A DNA stretch of 64,000 nucleotides from Legionella bononiensis. GTDB taxonomy: Bacteria > Pseudomonadota > Gammaproteobacteria > Legionellales > Legionellaceae. Both the position numbers and the translations under genes were made by a program. Location: assembly GCF_016786215.1 (NCBI RefSeq), contig NZ_JADOBG010000011.1, forward strand, positions 1 through 64,000. Direction: 5' to 3'. The notes beneath the pieces were generated by a model. The model was not told the origin of the DNA. It was given only the letters and a program-made list of their open reading frames with translations, and ran no database searches. This document shows, in pieces, positions 9,344 through 17,029 of this stretch (position 1 is its first letter; the number at the start of each line of letters is the position of its first letter).

Positions 9344-9822
9344 CAGTTTTATCTCCCTGTATCTCCCGTGTAGCCCCAAAAGCGCTCTTATTTAACAACC
9401 TTTTACCGCCACTTTACTTACTAAGATGTTAACGTAAGCGACTAAAAATTGGAATCGTTTAGAATCAGTTATTTTTGTTTCGTTTCAATAACCTGATTGA
9501 ACTGTTATTTCACTTTCAATTTTACTTTGATGTACGTAATTCTAAATCAACATTTTTTTACTCATCCTATTGTAAAGCTGATTAATCAATGCTAGCTTGA
9601 AAGAATAATTAATACACACAACACAAATTAAATGACCACTATTGCCACTTACAACACGTTTTTTATGTTGCCTACTCTGGTAATCGGTCTTCTTTTATCT
9701 TTAGTAATCGTCATCCTCTGCGAGTCTATCGCCTAGTGGGGTTCATTTCTGCGCCTGCTGGGCGTGGATCACCTGCAGAAACAAAATAGCTTATATTTTT
9801 AAATTATTTGTGAGGTACGATT
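9344..9822. other. 479-bp gap upstream of pilM and the carrier-like gene
   Basis: The gap is AT-rich and should hold the divergent promoters for pilM (minus) and the carrier-like gene (plus). A hairpin with arms tttctgc (9746-9752) and gcagaaa (9775-9781) lies about 40 bp before the plus-strand gene. No PmrA-type repeat was found here. A 23-codon hydrophobic frame at 9665-9736 is too short to support. Confidence 0.5.
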
Positions 9823-10656
9823 ATGCACTCCCGAACAGACCGAACTGAATTGCCTACCTGGAAAAAATACCTGCAATATCCCTTCATCCAGGGCCCCTTA
9901 TTGGGTGCAGGAGTAATGACATTGGTCACCCCTGGATTGAACTGGACAAACCATGTTCTGAATGGAAAAACGATGCAATGGCGATTTGCCATGTCAGGAT
10001 CATTTGAATATGCGAGTTCAGCAATCCCATCTTATGCTGTTGTCTTTGTACTTAAAAAATTGATGCAACCTGAAAACCAGCAGGTATCGCCCCTGTATGA
10101 ATTTGCCACGTCCTTTACAGCAGGGGCATTTTCAGGATTGGCAAGCACACCCTTTGAAGGAATCGCCCAGAATAAACAACTGTCCAAACTGACGACTTCA
10201 CAAGAAACACGACACAGAATGATCATGCATCATGGTTATAATGCTCTGTTTCAGGGAGGATTCAGTATTATGCTGCGAGAAGGTCTTTGGTCTACAGTAT
10301 ATTTGACAGCAATACCTACTCTTGCCCGTTATTTCAAATCAACAGGCATGAAGAAAGAACAGGCTGAAGGCCTTGCATTGGTATTAACTGCAGGTTCCTA
10401 TGGCTTTTTCAGTACGCCCTTATATCAATTGCGTTTCAGAAAACAACAGGGACTTACTGAGCCGGTTGTTGGGAAAAGTTATCTGCAGCATGCTAAAGAC
10501 ATTTGGAATCAACCGGGTAACGGAGGTACTGTTCAACGACTTGGATTTTTCTTTAAAGGGGCTTTACCTCGAACATTGACTACTACTATTGCCGGAGCTT
10601 TGTTGTACAAAGGCCAGGAAATACTGCAGGAGTTGATTAAACCATCCAAACCATAA
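9823..10656 (+). CDS. mitochondrial-carrier-family-like protein, candidate effector
   Basis: The 277 residues resolve into three similar blocks of about 90, each with a helix pair. Block 2 has TAGAFSGLASTPFEGIAQNK followed by ALFQGGFSIMLREGLWSTVY; block 3 has TAGSYGFFSTPLYQLRFRK followed by FFKGALPRTLTTTIAGALLY; block 1 (MTLVTPGLNWTNHVLNGK, then SFEYASSAIPSYAVV) is weaker. The P-x-[DE]-x-x-[KR]-like turn after each odd helix and the FFKGxxPRxLxxxxxxxxxY segment are hallmarks of the eukaryotic mitochondrial carrier family. Length also fits (carriers are about 300). L. pneumophila exports one such carrier, LncP, through Dot/Icm; homology to LncP itself cannot be decided here. A gtgagg site precedes the ATG. 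The signature is eroded in block 1, so transport activity is uncertain. Confidence 0.75.
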   Translation: MHSRTDRTELPTWKKYLQYPFIQGPLLGAGVMTLVTPGLNWTNHVLNGKTMQWRFAMSGSFEYASSAIPSYAVVFVLKKLMQPENQQVSPLYEFATSFTAGAFSGLASTPFEGIAQNKQLSKLTTSQETRHRMIMHHGYNALFQGGFSIMLREGLWSTVYLTAIPTLARYFKSTGMKKEQAEGLALVLTAGSYGFFSTPLYQLRFRKQQGLTEPVVGKSYLQHAKDIWNQPGNGGTVQRLGFFFKGALPRTLTTTIAGALLYKGQEILQELIKPSKP

Positions 10657-10704
10657 AGAACAAATAATGTTACTTTATTATTTAACACTTAGACCTGAAA
10701 CCTG

Positions 10705-10735
10705 GTGGATGTCAGAATTTTACTCTGACGTCCAC
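10705..10735 (+). terminator. 12-bp hairpin behind the carrier-like gene
   Basis: Arms gtggatgtcaga and tctgacgtccac pair over 12 bp with one G-T, loop 7 nt, 49 bp past the stop codon. There is no strong T-run, so it may be a weak terminator or only an RNA stability hairpin. Confidence 0.5.
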
Positions 10736-10876
10736 TAATCTAAAATAACGCTCCATTTAATTAACATCCCTTGTGGAGATAATACATCACTTTATGTGGG
10801 GCTTTCGAAATAAGCTTCTGAGAGATCCTTTCTTTTAAAATACACATTGATTCATCTTAATTGGCACTTTTTATAG

Positions 10877-11044
10877 GTCATCCTCGCGAAAGCGCTGAGT
10901 AATCTTGAATTTTAATCAATCAACTGATTGATATAAAAACGATCTATTTAAAATGTGCGTCATTCCCGCGAAGGGGGGAATCAATGCATCAAATTAGCAC
11001 CTGATTATGTTTTCTTCATGGATCCCCACTTTCGCGAGGATGAC
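10877..11044. repeat. inverted repeat with gtcatcctcgcgaaag ends
   Basis: The 16-bp sequence gtcatcctcgcgaaag (10877-10892) recurs in inverted form as ctttcgcgaggatgac (11029-11044). An internal related piece, gtcattcccgcgaagggggg, lies near 10964. It is an intergenic repeat of the short palindromic type; no coding frame is in it. Confidence 0.7.
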
Positions 11045-11098
11045 GTACAAAATAAAGGGATAGCTCAGGGCTAAACGCAGTTAATCGGTATAAGAATA

Positions 11099-12226
11099 TC
11101 AACGATCAACGACCTTCAGATTTTGTATCGCAATTAGCGAAAATACAATTTCTTTATAACAGCCAATTACTAAATTTAAATCATTGGGTTGCTCATTAGA
11201 TATCTTCTCTATTCGTCCATTGAGCCATTCAATTCGATCTTTTAATAACTGTATTAATTTTTGCTTTTCTTGAGGTGAACCTATAAAAATAACAATCATT
11301 GCTTTGGCTTGCGCTTTAATTCTATCACCCGATAGTTCTTTAGCAGCAGCCTGGTTAAGATTTTTTTGAGTCAGGTACGCTATTGCTTCATCATATAGAT
11401 GGTGTTCCTCTACAATTAACGCATTAATTTGTTCTACCGTGCTTAACTTATTTGCATCAGCAGCCTTGCCTCTTAGCATGAAGATTTTATTCAATGCCAT
11501 AAGAATAAACGTAATGGAATTCTTTTTATCTTGAATTTGTGCTGAGTTTCTAGGTGGTTGTTCAATATTCAGAACTAAATAACCATCATTTAATCGAATC
11601 AATTTATCCCTTAGGTACGCTATGGCTTCATCGGAAACAAATTCACTTTGTTTCTTATCAATACCTGCTGTCAACATCTGATTGGCTTTTTGACGAAGTG
11701 CTTGTGCCTGATCAATGACCCCCTGATTCAATTTGATTCGTGCTTGCTCATATAAAAATTGTACATTTGCAAAGCTGTCATTTTTAGAATTTAAAATAAT
11801 CCGGGTATGCATCTCATCAATCCACTTTTGACCTGTAATTAAAGCATTCTGATTCGTTTGATTTGAAGATAAAGTGAACCAACGGTTGTTTAACGGTTTT
11901 GCGGTTTCATTAAGCCAGTTGATGAGTTGTAACTGCTCTGTTTTAGATAAATTCGAGTGAATCAGGTTTTGAAATACGTGTTGCAGATAATCCCTCAGTT
12001 TTATTGCTTCAACAGTATTTCCAGAACTAATCGTCTCATTTAATAAATCGCGACAGGCGTTGGCATAATTTAAGCCTTCATCAATCGTAGTGAATTCTTT
12101 TTGGATTTTAATAGTGCATTGAATACCAGGTTGTTTTTGTGACAATAATGCTTGTTGATTATTTGTTCCTGCTCCTGATTGATGGGTAAAAATACTTAAT
12201 AACAATATAATAAAGAAAGGATTCAT
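11099..12226 (-). CDS. secreted helical protein of unknown function
   Basis: I do not recognise this 375-residue protein. It begins with a clear Sec signal peptide (NPFFIILLLSIFTHQSGAG, cleavage near residue 20) and is otherwise hydrophilic and rich in Asn, Gln, Leu and Lys, with many predicted amphipathic helices (for example VQFLYEQARIKLNQGVIDQA and YDEAIAYLTQKNLNQAAAKE), reminiscent of TPR-like helical hairpins without a clear consensus. Only one Cys pair is in the N-terminal part (QCTIK and NACRDLL). It stands alone on the minus strand. Export to the periplasm or by the type II system is plausible given the signal peptide. Confidence 0.7.
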   Translation of the reverse strand: MNPFFIILLLSIFTHQSGAGTNNQQALLSQKQPGIQCTIKIQKEFTTIDEGLNYANACRDLLNETISSGNTVEAIKLRDYLQHVFQNLIHSNLSKTEQLQLINWLNETAKPLNNRWFTLSSNQTNQNALITGQKWIDEMHTRIILNSKNDSFANVQFLYEQARIKLNQGVIDQAQALRQKANQMLTAGIDKKQSEFVSDEAIAYLRDKLIRLNDGYLVLNIEQPPRNSAQIQDKKNSITFILMALNKIFMLRGKAADANKLSTVEQINALIVEEHHLYDEAIAYLTQKNLNQAAAKELSGDRIKAQAKAMIVIFIGSPQEKQKLIQLLKDRIEWLNGRIEKISNEQPNDLNLVIGCYKEIVFSLIAIQNLKVVDR

Positions 12227-12548
12227 ATAATCATTAGCAATAAGAACAGCATTTCAACATAATACAAATCGACCCGAGACTCAATTCAGAGGGTATCCTG
12301 AATGCTACGGGCAAACCCAACCGTCATTAAGTTAAGGATTGTGTTTCCAATATAACTAAAATCAGTTCAGGCTGAAGGCTGAAGATACGTTTACACTGTC
12401 TCGAAACCTACAAACCCAGGATTCGAGACGAAATTCGTCACTTAATGGTAGTACCCCTTGCGTTCGAATGACATAGACAAAATGAAGTTCTATCAGAGTC
12501 AAGCCAAAGCATTTTGGCTTTAGCGTCCAAATAAAAAAAACACCCTGA
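12227..12548. other. 322-bp gap without a gene
   Basis: The gap holds short imperfect palindromes: gattcgagacgaaattcgtc near 12421 and a 7-bp hairpin agccaaagcattttggct near 12505 just behind the P450 stop codon. On the minus strand an A/T run precedes this hairpin instead of following it, so it is not a standard terminator. Confidence 0.45.
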
Positions 12549-14012
12549 TCAACAAGACATATTATTACAATAAACTACTTCATTATTTTGAACTGGTTCC
12601 GAATAAGGTGTTAATTGTGCAAAGTACTCCTGTTTCCAACGAGGATGGACAGCAAAAGCAGGTATATCTTCCAATGGTTTATCTAAAACCAAACTGTGAT
12701 TTTTAAAAAATTCAAAGACAAATCCTTTAAACGCTTTTTCTACAAAAGTCGTTCCTGCAGGACACCCGCGTTTTCCACCAGAAAATGGAAAATAATGGTC
12801 CCCAATAAAATGCATTTTTCGTTCTTTAGCCGCTGACATAAAACGTAAGGGATCGAAAACCTGCGGATCGTGCCATAGCTCCGGATCGTGATGAGTTGAT
12901 CGGATTGCAAAGAATAAAAAGGAATTAGGATAAATAGTACAGGAGGTTTTTTCTTTATTATTGTCTTCTATATCCATAGTGGAACTTATGGATGCTTTTC
13001 GGGGTACCACGGCGGTAGGCGAGGCAAATCGTAGTGTTTCCCTATAGATACAATCCAGATATACCAACTCATTGAAAGAGTTCTCAGTAATTTCACCATG
13101 AGATAGTATTTCCTCACGCAATTGTTCAAGGATAAGAGGCGATGTACTGATATGTGCAAGTGCTACCATGATTAAGAACGATAAATTACTCTCAACGATA
13201 AATCCTGCCCCACCATGTGATGAGATTAATTTCTCAGTGATTCCTTTTTGTGTCTCGGTACCATCCAGTTGAAACTGACTGCATACGTATCCGTTTGACT
13301 CGATGATCTGTTGAGCGTTTGCACCCAAAACAGCATCACTCATGGCAACCATTTGAGCTTTCATCTTTGCAAATTCCTCGGATTTTGCATTCCCATCCAC
13401 GATCAAATCATTCGCCTGTCTGATTAATGGCACATATTGTCTGGGAAACTCCTGAATACCCAAAAAACATCGTCCAATGATTGTAGCGCCCATATAAGTG
13501 ATATTATCCTGCAAGGATAATTGGTTATCCCAGATAGCTGAGACATTAGCCCCAAATTCTTTCGCGCATTGAAATGCATTGTCACTTGACAGGTTATTCC
13601 TGATTTTTTGTTTTTCAGCCTTCGCATCAGCACCTAACAGATTCACAATCGTGGTGGCATCGGTGGCTTGTTTTACCCGCTCATGCGGTTCACGTGCTTC
13701 TGTATCGTTAACATGTTCACCATATTCCGCTATGGCTTCCAAATTAGACTTCGTTCCAGAAAAAACATAAATACTGGGAATTAAACTGGCTACACGGGAC
13801 ACTATGGGCAGTTGTCTTAATACCCCACCATAGGGTAAGGGATCAATAACACCCACTCCTGTATTTTTTGAACGCTGATACCCCTCACTTAAAATGTAGT
13901 CGCTTCCGTTTTGCCAAAGCGCGAAAGCATCGTAAAATGGGATATAGTCTTTCCAGTCAGTCCAATTTATGGAAACATCAGAATGAGTTAATTCTTCATA
14001 AAATGTTAACAC
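12549..14012 (-). CDS. cytochrome P450
   Basis: The 487-residue protein has the haem-binding loop FSGGKRGCPAG with the cysteine ligand at about residue 430, the K-helix ExxR in YRETLR (about 330), and a PERF-like FDPLRF (about 400). The I-helix is degenerate: in the place of [AG]Gx[DE]T[TS] it has GAGFIVESN, lacking the usual acid-Thr pair, which may affect oxygen activation. No N-terminal membrane anchor is seen, so it should be soluble. The start is a GTG with an excellent aaggag 5 bp upstream. No ferredoxin or reductase gene is adjacent, and the substrate is unknown. Confidence 0.88.
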   Translation of the reverse strand: MLTFYEELTHSDVSINWTDWKDYIPFYDAFALWQNGSDYILSEGYQRSKNTGVGVIDPLPYGGVLRQLPIVSRVASLIPSIYVFSGTKSNLEAIAEYGEHVNDTEAREPHERVKQATDATTIVNLLGADAKAEKQKIRNNLSSDNAFQCAKEFGANVSAIWDNQLSLQDNITYMGATIIGRCFLGIQEFPRQYVPLIRQANDLIVDGNAKSEEFAKMKAQMVAMSDAVLGANAQQIIESNGYVCSQFQLDGTETQKGITEKLISSHGGAGFIVESNLSFLIMVALAHISTSPLILEQLREEILSHGEITENSFNELVYLDCIYRETLRFASPTAVVPRKASISSTMDIEDNNKEKTSCTIYPNSFLFFAIRSTHHDPELWHDPQVFDPLRFMSAAKERKMHFIGDHYFPFSGGKRGCPAGTTFVEKAFKGFVFEFFKNHSLVLDKPLEDIPAFAVHPRWKQEYFAQLTPYSEPVQNNEVVYCNNMSC

Positions 14013-14031
14013 AATAGCTCCTTAAATTATG

Positions 14032-14051
14032 GGTTTTGGCTATCCAAAACC
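14032..14051 (-). promoter_or_regulatory. hairpin in the P450 leader
   Basis: A perfect 8-bp stem (ggttttgg/ccaaaacc, 4-nt loop) ends about 10 bp before the aaggag site of the P450 gene on the minus strand. It could influence translation; that is inference. Confidence 0.4.
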
Positions 14052-14322
14052 AATACCGCAGCTTAATTTCTTCAAAAATATTCTTTACATAATTCAGCAA
14101 GTCAGCCCGTTTGTGTGCAACCAGAAAACAACTACGGGTTTTCAATTATCTCTAAAGTCGAAAGTGTACTTCTTGTTGCTCAATTACTCGCAAAAAAGGT
14201 TAATTATAACACATCCACCTAGTGCATCGTAGAGAAATCTTCTGCCTAATAGTCACCATTATGGACTATTCGATTTTACTAAAATCCAAGTAATGTCATC
14301 AGCCCTGATAATGACTAAAAAC

Positions 14323-14351
14323 TTGCACTGAGGCAAATCATTAAATATAGT
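14323..14351 (+). promoter_or_regulatory. promoter of paralogue 1, duplicated upstream of paralogue 2
   Basis: TTGCAC (14323-14328), a 17-bp spacer and TATAGT (14346-14351) followed by gaaaaa. The same arrangement with the same spacing precedes the second paralogue. The shared block from about 14340 to 14361 is identical in 20 of 22 positions between the copies. Confidence 0.7.
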
Positions 14352-14415
14352 GAAAAATCAATGTGTATGGGATTACCACAAATACCTTGTTTTTTGCATT
14401 TAAAGGGAGTTTTAA

Positions 14416-15348
14416 ATGACGCGATCTGAAGATTTACTCTACTCACTAACCACGGTAATTATAAGGTACCATGACAAACAATCAGGTGTAAAAATCCTGG
14501 TTGCTGAAAGCGACGAATCTGTTGTAAGAAAAAAATCACGTTCTTTAGCGAAAAGAATAATCAATGACAATAAAACTGATTTTAAAACTCGCTTAGAATA
14601 TCTAATCAAAGAGTGTACAGAAAGTCATGCAGATCGACGCCCCTTTCTCTCATATCTTTTAAATGAAATCATTTCTTTAAAATCGATTACTGACCAAAAA
14701 ACATCATTCAGCCCTATCCAGTATGAAGAATATAAAAAGCAGATCGCTCAACTGTTGATCGATTTTAAACAGTTATTATCGAATTCCAAAGGCACAACGC
14801 CCATGATCACCCAACATAAAACGGCAACAAGCTCTGGAGGTAGAACATCTTTGGAGGGTTTAATTGACGACAGTTATTTAAACAGAGGTCAATTATGTAA
14901 CTCTGGTCTTTTTTTAAAAGAAGAAATTCTGGACCGGTATAATCTGACTATCGATTCTTCTGAACTGGAGATAAATGAATTTGCGCAGCAACTGTGTCAG
15001 GAACATCAAAATGCCTTATTAATACCCGAGTTAACTGCTAAAAATGACTCACATAGTGGTAGTACCGATAGTTATCAGCACGAACTGGAATTGCAACTAG
15101 AAGAACTCAAAGAGGCTCAAAAAAAATTAAATTCGATCCTGTCTAAACAACAATTAGTTCTTTGTTTACTCTATCACCAATACACAAGGAGTAAATATAA
15201 CGAAACACGTCTACAAAAAACAATAGAACGGCATGAAGAAACCATTGAGGATCTGACTCAGAAAGTTAATGAATTATCGTCTTTAGCTGAAACCGATAGC
15301 AATGGCTCAATAACACCCGGTTTTGGATTTTTTAGACTGAATTTATGA
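14416..15348 (+). CDS. coiled-coil protein, paralogue 1 of a tandem pair
   Basis: I do not recognise the family. Residues 1-210 align along their length with the next gene: common points are LLYSLTTVIIRYHD, ADR(R/Q)PFL, KTSF, EYKxQIxxLLIDxK, CNSG(L/I)FL and EHQNALL(I/V)PE. The C-terminal third is a coiled coil (about 225-295, HELELQLEELKEAQKKLNSI and later). There is no signal peptide or membrane segment. A gggag site lies 6 bp before the ATG. Tandem duplication, no metabolic motif and the coiled coil are common in Dot/Icm substrates, so an effector role is possible but unproven. Confidence 0.7.
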   Translation: MTRSEDLLYSLTTVIIRYHDKQSGVKILVAESDESVVRKKSRSLAKRIINDNKTDFKTRLEYLIKECTESHADRRPFLSYLLNEIISLKSITDQKTSFSPIQYEEYKKQIAQLLIDFKQLLSNSKGTTPMITQHKTATSSGGRTSLEGLIDDSYLNRGQLCNSGLFLKEEILDRYNLTIDSSELEINEFAQQLCQEHQNALLIPELTAKNDSHSGSTDSYQHELELQLEELKEAQKKLNSILSKQQLVLCLLYHQYTRSKYNETRLQKTIERHEETIEDLTQKVNELSSLAETDSNGSITPGFGFFRLNL

Positions 15349-15765
15349 GGGTTCGATTCGAGGAACACCTTTATTTTACTCATAAATCAGACCTCGGAAC
15401 TTTTTAATAACATCGGAAAACCTCATCCTGAATGCAATGAGTGATCTCTTGAACGTGGTGCGGTGTCAGCATCAGAAATCCTTTGCGAATTCAAGAGAAC
15501 AAAATACCCGATTTTGTTGAGAAATTACCAGACCTCATACTGACTGTTAATAGTCATTAAAAATAATCTGTACGTAGTTGTTTGAACTGCATACAAAATG
15601 TACTTGACGCGAGTAAAATTACCATTCTTTTTGTATGATTTTTACTTTTAATGTACGAGTAAACAAACACTTGCGCTCTACCAAAACATTTAATATAGTG
15701 AAAAACCAAGCTGTTATTGATTTTCACATTTAGAGTATAGATTTACGTTTTAAAAGGAGTTTTAA
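15349..15765. other. 417-bp gap between the paralogues
   Basis: It holds a decayed fragment of the gtcatcc repeat (tcatcctgaatgcaatgagt near 15423) and, at 15671-15699, the second copy of the paralogue promoter. No open frame of note. Confidence 0.5.
15671..15699 (+). promoter_or_regulatory. promoter of paralogue 2
   Basis: TTGCGC (15671-15676), 17-bp spacer, TATAGT (15694-15699), then gaaaaa. It copies the promoter at 14323-14351 while most of the surrounding DNA has diverged, which supports function. Confidence 0.7.
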
Positions 15766-16770
15766 ATGATTAGATTAGAAGAGTTGCTTTATTCTTTAAC
15801 AACCGTAATTATTCGCTATCACGACAATCTTATGGGAAAAAAACTGATTACTGCCAAAGATATTCCTGAAGCTCGATTAAAATCAAGAGAATTAGCAATA
15901 GCAATAATCCAAAATAAAGATAATGGTCTTGATTTCTCAAAAAAATTAGAAAATATAATTGTAAATTGCACGGTTGGTTACGCTGATCGACAACCGTTCC
16001 TTTATTATATTTTAAATGAAGCCGTGTTGATTAACTCATTTCTCAACAGAAAAACATCGTTTACCGCTGAAGAGTTTACAGAGTATAAGGCCCAAATTTA
16101 CAAATTACTAATCGATATTAAAGGACTCTTATCTACGAAAAAAAGTGGTCGATATGAAGTCACACGTCACCAATCCGATATAGGTCCGAAAGGCGATATT
16201 GCTTTATCGGGTTGCATTAATGAGCGTTATGTTGGTGATTATTTTTGTAATTCAGGCATTTTTTTAAATCAAGAAGTTTTAGAAACTCTGAATATTTCCT
16301 ATGGCTTTTCTGAAGAGCGATTTGAAGAGTTCGCTGATCGTATTTGTATGGAACATCAAAATGCTTTATTAGTACCTGAACAACAAGCGAAAATAGTGAT
16401 GTTGGAAGAAGAGAACTCAAACCAAAAGCAAACCCTTGAATCGTTCGCCCCAAAACTAGAGGAAGCACAATCCAGTTCAGCGCAACAAACAGACCTACTC
16501 AAACAATACGAGGAAACCATTCGACAGCTGAAAGAAACAATGGCACAACAAGCTGAACAGCTGAAACAACAAGAAGAAAAGATAAGCGAGCAAACCACAC
16601 TACTTAGTGAACAAACCAAGCTACTTAACGAACAAATTCAAAGACCCAGAACGTTCTTCGGTGGATTAGCGTATAATCCGGCATTGTTTGCATTAGGAAG
16701 GTTTCCGAGAGTTGCTGAAGGTACAGAGGCACCAGGTATTGGCCTTGCAAGCTTGGGAATAAATGAGTAA
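15766..16770 (+). CDS. coiled-coil protein, paralogue 2 of a tandem pair
   Basis: The 334-residue protein is the divergent twin of the gene at 14416 (see that entry for shared motifs). Its tail differs: a Gln/Glu-rich coiled coil at about 205-292 with near-heptad repeats (TTLLSEQTKLLNEQ, ETMAQQAEQLKQQ), then a Gly/Pro-rich end (APGIGLASLGINE). The site aaaggag lies 6 bp before the ATG. Divergence of the tail with a conserved head suggests the head keeps one shared activity while the tail sets a different partner or location; this is inference. Confidence 0.7.
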   Translation: MIRLEELLYSLTTVIIRYHDNLMGKKLITAKDIPEARLKSRELAIAIIQNKDNGLDFSKKLENIIVNCTVGYADRQPFLYYILNEAVLINSFLNRKTSFTAEEFTEYKAQIYKLLIDIKGLLSTKKSGRYEVTRHQSDIGPKGDIALSGCINERYVGDYFCNSGIFLNQEVLETLNISYGFSEERFEEFADRICMEHQNALLVPEQQAKIVMLEEENSNQKQTLESFAPKLEEAQSSSAQQTDLLKQYEETIRQLKETMAQQAEQLKQQEEKISEQTTLLSEQTKLLNEQIQRPRTFFGGLAYNPALFALGRFPRVAEGTEAPGIGLASLGINE

Positions 16771-16780
16771 TCCTCTATTG

Positions 16781-16811
16781 ATTCATTGGCTTTAATCCAT
16801 GGCCAATGAAT
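16781..16811 (+). terminator. 10-bp hairpin behind paralogue 2
   Basis: attcattggc (16781-16790) pairs perfectly with gccaatgaat (16802-16811). It starts 11 bp after the stop codon. No T-run follows, so termination efficiency is uncertain. Confidence 0.5.
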
Positions 16812-17029
16812 CGCAAATCCTGTTCCCTTTCCCCCAAAGTTCTCCATTGTATACGAACGCATTGATATTTCTGCATCATAAAAATACTGATTAACAAAAT
16901 AATTGTATTTTCGACGCTTCATGGCATGTATTCATGAAACATTCCAGCCTTTTTCCAACAAAACTCGCAATATGATATAGATTCGCTGTATAATGCATGA
17001 CTATTCACATTCAACGATAACATAATTCT

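Larger units (their letters stand above)
14013..14415. other. 403-bp gap with P450 leader hairpin and paralogue-1 promoter
   Basis: The gap separates the minus-strand P450 from the first plus-strand paralogue. It has an 8-bp perfect hairpin (ggttttgg 14032-14039, ccaaaacc 14044-14051) directly upstream of the P450 ribosome binding site, and the duplicated promoter of the paralogue at 14323-14351. Confidence 0.55.

Noticed and set aside
9665..9736. 23-codon hydrophobic peptide (MLPTLVIGLLLSLVIVILC...)
   Set aside because: Too short, no ribosome binding site, and cannot be told from chance in AT-rich DNA.
16638..16922. 94-residue minus-strand frame
   Set aside because: It overlaps the end of the plus-strand coiled-coil paralogue and a hairpin and has no family resemblance.
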